Shown here: positions 6,235-8,643 of the stretch, piece by piece
Numbering within the stretch: position 1 is the first letter of the stretch
How the letters are laid out: every line of letters starts with the position of its first letter
Made by a program: the position numbers and the translations under genes
The notes under the pieces: generated by a model
Databases searched by the model: none
The model's input: the letters and a program-made list of their open reading frames with translations, nothing else
Told to the model about the DNA's origin: nothing
DNA from: an uncultured Streptococcus sp.
GTDB lineage: Bacteria; Bacillota; Bacilli; Lactobacillales; Streptococcaceae
Assembly (NCBI RefSeq): GCF_959025735.1
Contig: NZ_CAUFJQ010000081.1
Span: 1 to 8,643 of the forward strand
Direction of reading: 5' to 3'
DNA length: 8,643 nt

Positions 6235-7218
6235 TTATGCAGGTGCTCCATCAAGCGTCTCACCGATGACTGCTAAACACTCACGAACTTCTGCTTGTGA
6301 CAAGTTGTGTTCTTGGACATAACGATTGCGAGGGTGAACCCGGCACTCATGCGAACATCCGCGAAGATACTTGTCTTCGTTTTCTTCTGAGGTCAAGATC
6401 CGACGGTTACAGAAAGGATTTCCACAGTTGACATAGCGTTCGCATGGTGTTCCATCAAACCAATCTTTTCCGACAACGCTTGGATCGACATGGTTGACAT
6501 CGACTGCAATCCGCTCGTCAAAGACGTACATTTTCCCATCCCACAGTTCGCCTTGAACTTCTGGATCTTTCCCGTAAGTGGCGATTCCACCATGCAATTG
6601 ACCAACATCTTTGTAGCCTTCACGCACCATCCAGCCAGAGAATTTCTCACAGCGGACTCCACCAGTACAGTAGACGACAACGCGTTTGTCCATGAATTTT
6701 TCCTTGTTATCACGGACCCATTGTGGCAACTCACGGAAATTGCGGATGTCTGGACGAATAGCGCCACGGAAGTGTCCAAGGTCATACTCGTAGTCGTTTC
6801 GAGTATCAAGAACAACGGTATCCTCGTCGAGAAGAGCTTCTTTAAACTCTTTTGGAGACAAGTAAGCACCTGTCGTTTCAAGAGGATTGATGTCATTATC
6901 GAAATTATCATCCTCTAAACCAAGGTGGACAATCTCTTTCTTATAACGTACAAACATCTTCTTGAAAGCTTGCTCTTCTTCCTCGTCAATTTTGAACCAG
7001 AGGTCTTCCATACCTGGAAGGCTGTGAACGTAGTCCATGTATTTTTGTGTTGTTTCGTAGTCACCAGAAACAGTTCCATTGATTCCTTCGTCAGCGACTA
7101 GGATACGTCCTTTGAGGCCGATTGATTTACAGAAGGCCAAGTGGTCGGCTGCAAATTGTTCTGCATTTTCAATGGGGGTATAGAGGTAGTAGAGTAAAAC
7201 ACGAATAGGTTTTGCCAT
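6235..7218 (-). CDS. trhO: tRNA uridine(34) hydroxylase TrhO (rhodanese family)
   Basis: A 327-residue cytoplasmic enzyme of the YceA/TrhO family, which makes 5-hydroxyuridine at the wobble position of tRNAs in an oxygen-dependent reaction. The N-terminal part (about 1-95) has the conserved VADEGINGTVSG (41-52). The rhodanese domain (about 125-220) includes VVLDTRNDYEYDLGHFRGA (135-153) and the active loop CTGGVRCEK (184-192), with Cys184 heading the CX4R loop and Cys190 after it. The C-terminal part has a cysteine-rich stretch with Cys259, Cys265, Cys270, Cys288 and Cys292, possibly metal-binding. Length and motifs are complete for the family. The only SD-like sequence before the ATG is AAAAGAG, weaker than at neighbouring genes. 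The gene is transcribed alone, between a promoter at about 7263-7299 and its own terminator. Confidence 0.95.
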   Translation of the reverse strand: MAKPIRVLLYYLYTPIENAEQFAADHLAFCKSIGLKGRILVADEGINGTVSGDYETTQKYMDYVHSLPGMEDLWFKIDEEEEQAFKKMFVRYKKEIVHLGLEDDNFDNDINPLETTGAYLSPKEFKEALLDEDTVVLDTRNDYEYDLGHFRGAIRPDIRNFRELPQWVRDNKEKFMDKRVVVYCTGGVRCEKFSGWMVREGYKDVGQLHGGIATYGKDPEVQGELWDGKMYVFDERIAVDVNHVDPSVVGKDWFDGTPCERYVNCGNPFCNRRILTSEENEDKYLRGCSHECRVHPRNRYVQEHNLSQAEVRECLAVIGETLDGAPA

Positions 7219-7262
7219 AAGATTCTCTTTTCTAAGATTAAATTATCAGAATTTTTCATTCA

Positions 7263-7299
7263 ACTATACCAGTATACTCCCCCAAGAAAGCGAATGCAA
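7263..7299 (-). promoter_or_regulatory. trhO promoter region with two possible -10 boxes
   Basis: Reading the minus strand, TTGCAT (7299-7294), a 17-nt spacer and TATACT (7276-7271) make one candidate. Eight nt further on, the extended box TGGTATAGT (7271-7263) makes a second. Which is used cannot be decided from sequence; the leader would be roughly 38-46 nt. Confidence 0.5.
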
Positions 7300-7311
7300 T
7301 TTATTTGACCG

Positions 7312-7341
7312 AAAAATAAAAGCCTGGGGTTCCAGACTTTT
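7312..7341 (-). terminator. Rho-independent terminator of the XRE-membrane protein cassette
   Basis: A 10-bp stem (AAAAGTCTGG with CCAGGCTTTT, one G-T pair) with loop AACC is followed by ATTTTT. It ends the three-gene cassette about 28 nt after the last stop codon. Confidence 0.8.
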
Positions 7342-7368
7342 TTACGACAAAAATAAGGTTTCAACTAA

Positions 7369-7860
7369 TTACTCTTCTTTTTCCAACTGATCCAGATAGG
7401 CTTCATAGCGTTTTTTCTCAACTTTTGCTAGGAGCATCAAAAGGAAATTCATCCCCCATACAATCGGAAGATTCAGGAGAAATGTGATCGGAAGCACCAG
7501 CAAGAATTTTGAATGGAAGGGATTTGAGTGATAGACAGCCTGGTTTAATTGAAAATTTTGAGCCCAGATAAACAAGGAAAGAACAAGGGTTACTGCTACA
7601 ATTCCCATCACATTTAGATAGCTATAATTGATAAATCTCACACCCAATCGTTGACAACGCACCGAATAATAAAATCCTGAGACGATGAGTAAGGCTACCA
7701 CCATGATTGGACTGAGCCCCACCTTAGATGTAAAAATGGATCCCACACTAAAAACAGTTAAGGCAAGGAAAAGAAAACCAGCTGTCTCAGCACCAGCCTT
7801 ATTAGCTAGGCCTTCTTCTCGTTCATCTATGATTTGTTTGTTCAGCAATTGTAATCTCAT
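7369..7860 (-). CDS. Four-helix membrane protein, distal gene of the XRE cassette
   Basis: A 163-residue integral membrane protein of unknown function. It has a charged N-terminus with KQIIDEREEGLANKAG (8-23), four hydrophobic helices at about 26-44, 48-66, 82-100 and 119-145, and a highly charged tail (146-163). The frame opens at an ATG ending at 7881, but the start chosen here has a near-perfect AAGGAGG 5 nt upstream, while the longer start has none well placed. With this start the overlap with the preceding gene becomes a 10-nt gap. The DER motif before helix 1 and the four-helix layout match the preceding gene product, so the two may be distant paralogues. They may belong to one of the DUF families found beside small XRE regulators (DUF6773 or DUF3278 type), not confirmed. 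Confidence 0.8.
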   Translation of the reverse strand: MRLQLLNKQIIDEREEGLANKAGAETAGFLFLALTVFSVGSIFTSKVGLSPIMVVALLIVSGFYYSVRCQRLGVRFINYSYLNVMGIVAVTLVLSLFIWAQNFQLNQAVYHSNPFHSKFLLVLPITFLLNLPIVWGMNFLLMLLAKVEKKRYEAYLDQLEKEE

Positions 7861-7865
7861 CTCTT

Positions 7866-7872
7866 CCTCCTT
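7866..7872 (-). promoter_or_regulatory. RBS that decides the start of the distal membrane protein
   Basis: AAGGAGG lies 5 nt before the ATG at 7860-7858 and overlaps the TAA stop (7873-7871) of the preceding gene, indicating coupled translation and the shorter start. Confidence 0.8.
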
Positions 7873-8353
7873 ATTCTTCATCCTCTAATTCTACCTCGAT
7901 CTTTGCTTGTTTTTTCCGATTGATAAGAGCAAGTGGTTTTTCAAGCAGATCTGTCAGGATGGCAAAGACGAGAATTTCTAATAGAATTTTGACCAGATAC
8001 TTGGGACTCAAGATAAAGCTCATTGCTTCTCTCTTTCCAATCACATCCATAGCTGTCACAAGCACAGCAAAGAATAGACCTGATCCTAGGCGACTCAACC
8101 AGCTATCTTTTTCTAACATATCTCGAACATCAATCCCTGAACTGATCCTTCTCACAAAGGCATAGGCTCCCATGGCAATCAGAAGGAACATCTCAGGGAG
8201 ATAAGCGACTAGGTCTAAGTCCAGGATACTGGATTTCACAAAGGCGGATAGGGCAATAAAGCAGGTCATGCCAAGGACAAGTTCTCCTGCGATTTTTCCA
8301 TCAAGTAGCATGGTCCGTTCATCTTTTACAATTGGTTCTTTCTTTTGTTTCAT
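7871..8353 (-). CDS. Four-helix membrane protein, middle gene of the XRE cassette
   Basis: A 160-residue integral membrane protein of unknown function. It has a lysine-rich N-terminus with PIVKDERTMLLDGKIAGE (7-24), hydrophobic helices at about 21-39, 49-67, 88-106 and 119-137, and a charged tail ending in ELEDEE. The second and third helices are joined by a charged loop (about 68-87). The ATG has AGAGGA with a 5-nt spacer, 27 nt after the regulator's stop codon, with no promoter or terminator between, so it is probably co-transcribed with the regulator. It lacks any transport, enzymatic or receptor motif I recognise. Its pairing with a DNA-binding protein suggests it may sense or hold a membrane signal for that regulator, which is inference only. 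Confidence 0.82.
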   Translation of the reverse strand: MKQKKEPIVKDERTMLLDGKIAGELVLGMTCFIALSAFVKSSILDLDLVAYLPEMFLLIAMGAYAFVRRISSGIDVRDMLEKDSWLSRLGSGLFFAVLVTAMDVIGKREAMSFILSPKYLVKILLEILVFAILTDLLEKPLALINRKKQAKIEVELEDEE

Positions 8354-8380
8354 ATGTTTCCTCTTTCTATGTTAAAACTG

Positions 8381-8575
8381 TTACTCCCAGAACAGTTGAT
8401 CCAACGTCTTATCCAAGGTCTTACAAATGGCAAGGCAGAGGCTGAGGGTTGGATTGTATTTCCCTGCCTCGATCAGGCCAATGGTCTGGCGTGTCACCCC
8501 GATGGCATCTGCAAGATCCCCCTGGGTCATATCATGCTCGACCCGGGCCATTTTTAATTTGAGATTTTTCGCCAC
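8381..8575 (-). CDS. Small XRE-family helix-turn-helix regulator
   Basis: A 64-residue DNA-binding protein consisting almost only of one Cro/CI-type helix-turn-helix domain. The motif runs from MTQGDLADAIG (16-26) through the recognition helix VTRQTIGLIEAG (27-38), then KYNPTLSLCLAICKTLDKTLDQLFWE. The C-terminal FWE ending is typical of the small YozG-like regulators of Firmicutes. The frame can be extended to a GTG ending at 8614, but that codon overlaps the -10 box. The GTG chosen here has AAAGGA about 7 nt upstream and gives the usual MAKNLKLK start. It is the first gene of a cassette with two four-helix membrane proteins, and as the proximal gene it may control its own promoter. No sensor domain is present, so any signal must come from a partner. 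Confidence 0.9.
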   Translation of the reverse strand: MAKNLKLKMARVEHDMTQGDLADAIGVTRQTIGLIEAGKYNPTLSLCLAICKTLDKTLDQLFWE

Positions 8576-8588
8576 AGGCTTTTCCTTT
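8576..8588 (-). promoter_or_regulatory. RBS that decides the regulator's GTG start
   Basis: AAAGGAAA (8588-8581), with AAGGA 7 nt before the GTG at 8575-8573, supports a 64-residue product starting at a non-ATG codon. Confidence 0.7.
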
Positions 8589-8605
8589 CTTGTTTTTATA
8601 GCTTT

Positions 8606-8633
8606 ATTATACACTATATTTTCTATTTTGCAA
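8606..8633 (-). promoter_or_regulatory. Promoter of the XRE regulator cassette
   Basis: TTGCAA (8633-8628, 4 of 6 matches), a 16-nt spacer and a perfect TATAAT (8611-8606). Transcription would start near 8599, giving a leader of about 24 nt. The flanking DNA is very AT-rich (8603-8643). An autoregulatory operator may lie here, but no clear dyad stands out. Confidence 0.65.
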
Positions 8634-8643
8634 TATATATCTT

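Noticed and set aside
6393..6911. 172-codon open frame on the minus strand inside trhO
   Set aside because: It is an alternate-frame shadow: trhO is a full-length, motif-complete gene over the same bases, and the shadow's translation shows no recognisable domain.
6490..6918. 142-codon plus-strand open frame antisense to trhO
   Set aside because: Antisense shadow of a conserved gene, with no promoter noticed on the plus strand and no recognisable domain.
7369..8575. Toxin-antitoxin interpretation of the XRE cassette
   Set aside because: Both membrane proteins are about 160 residues with four helices, much larger than typical membrane toxins, and no known toxin motif is visible.
1..8643. tRNA, rRNA, CRISPR array, insertion sequence or prophage remnant
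   Set aside because: All DNA is accounted for by closely packed genes with short intergenic regions. No cloverleaf, regular repeat-spacer pattern, transposase or integrase motif is seen.

Overview
The window reads as ordinary chromosomal DNA from a low-GC Firmicute, most probably a Streptococcus of the mitis/sanguinis/parasanguinis type. The reasons are the strong AAGGAG-type ribosome sites, the extended -10 promoters (TGnTATAAT), a protein resembling the streptococcal DUF4299 family, a streptococcal-style TrhO, and a palindromic intergenic element at the left edge that looks like one I recall from oral streptococci. The species cannot be fixed from the sequence alone. All ten genes I accept lie on the minus strand, so transcription runs from high to low coordinates.

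Right end (about 8640 to 7312): a three-gene cassette. It starts with a small XRE-type helix-turn-helix regulator that has its own promoter. Two four-helix membrane proteins of similar layout follow, both with a 'DER' motif just before the first helix, and the cassette ends in a terminator. The function is unknown; the layout suggests a membrane-linked regulatory module.

Middle (about 7300 to 5159): two separately transcribed genes, each with its own promoter and terminator. They are trhO (oxygen-dependent hydroxylation of tRNA wobble uridine) and a soluble DUF4299-like protein of unknown role.

Left half (about 5116 to 996): a compact operon of four genes. In order these are an NP-I family nucleoside phosphorylase, a fused double ATPase of an energy-coupling-factor (ECF) importer, its EcfT transmembrane subunit, and a YdfG-like short-chain dehydrogenase. 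The joints are very tight: TAA directly followed by ATG, a 29-nt overlap, and a ribosome site containing the previous stop codon. After the operon's terminator, a PfkB-family sugar/nucleoside kinase is expressed from its own extended -10 promoter, which carries the same 11-mer as the operon promoter. Phosphorylase, importer and PfkB kinase together suggest salvage of a nucleoside or related ribosylated compound. No substrate-binding S component is present in the window, so the substrate is open. This is the most interesting unexplained point.

Several starts are better placed downstream of the longest open frame: the phosphorylase at 5072, the distal membrane protein at 7860, and the regulator at a GTG ending at 8575. 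No gap between genes exceeds 300 bases. I see no tRNA, rRNA, CRISPR array, insertion sequence or riboswitch.
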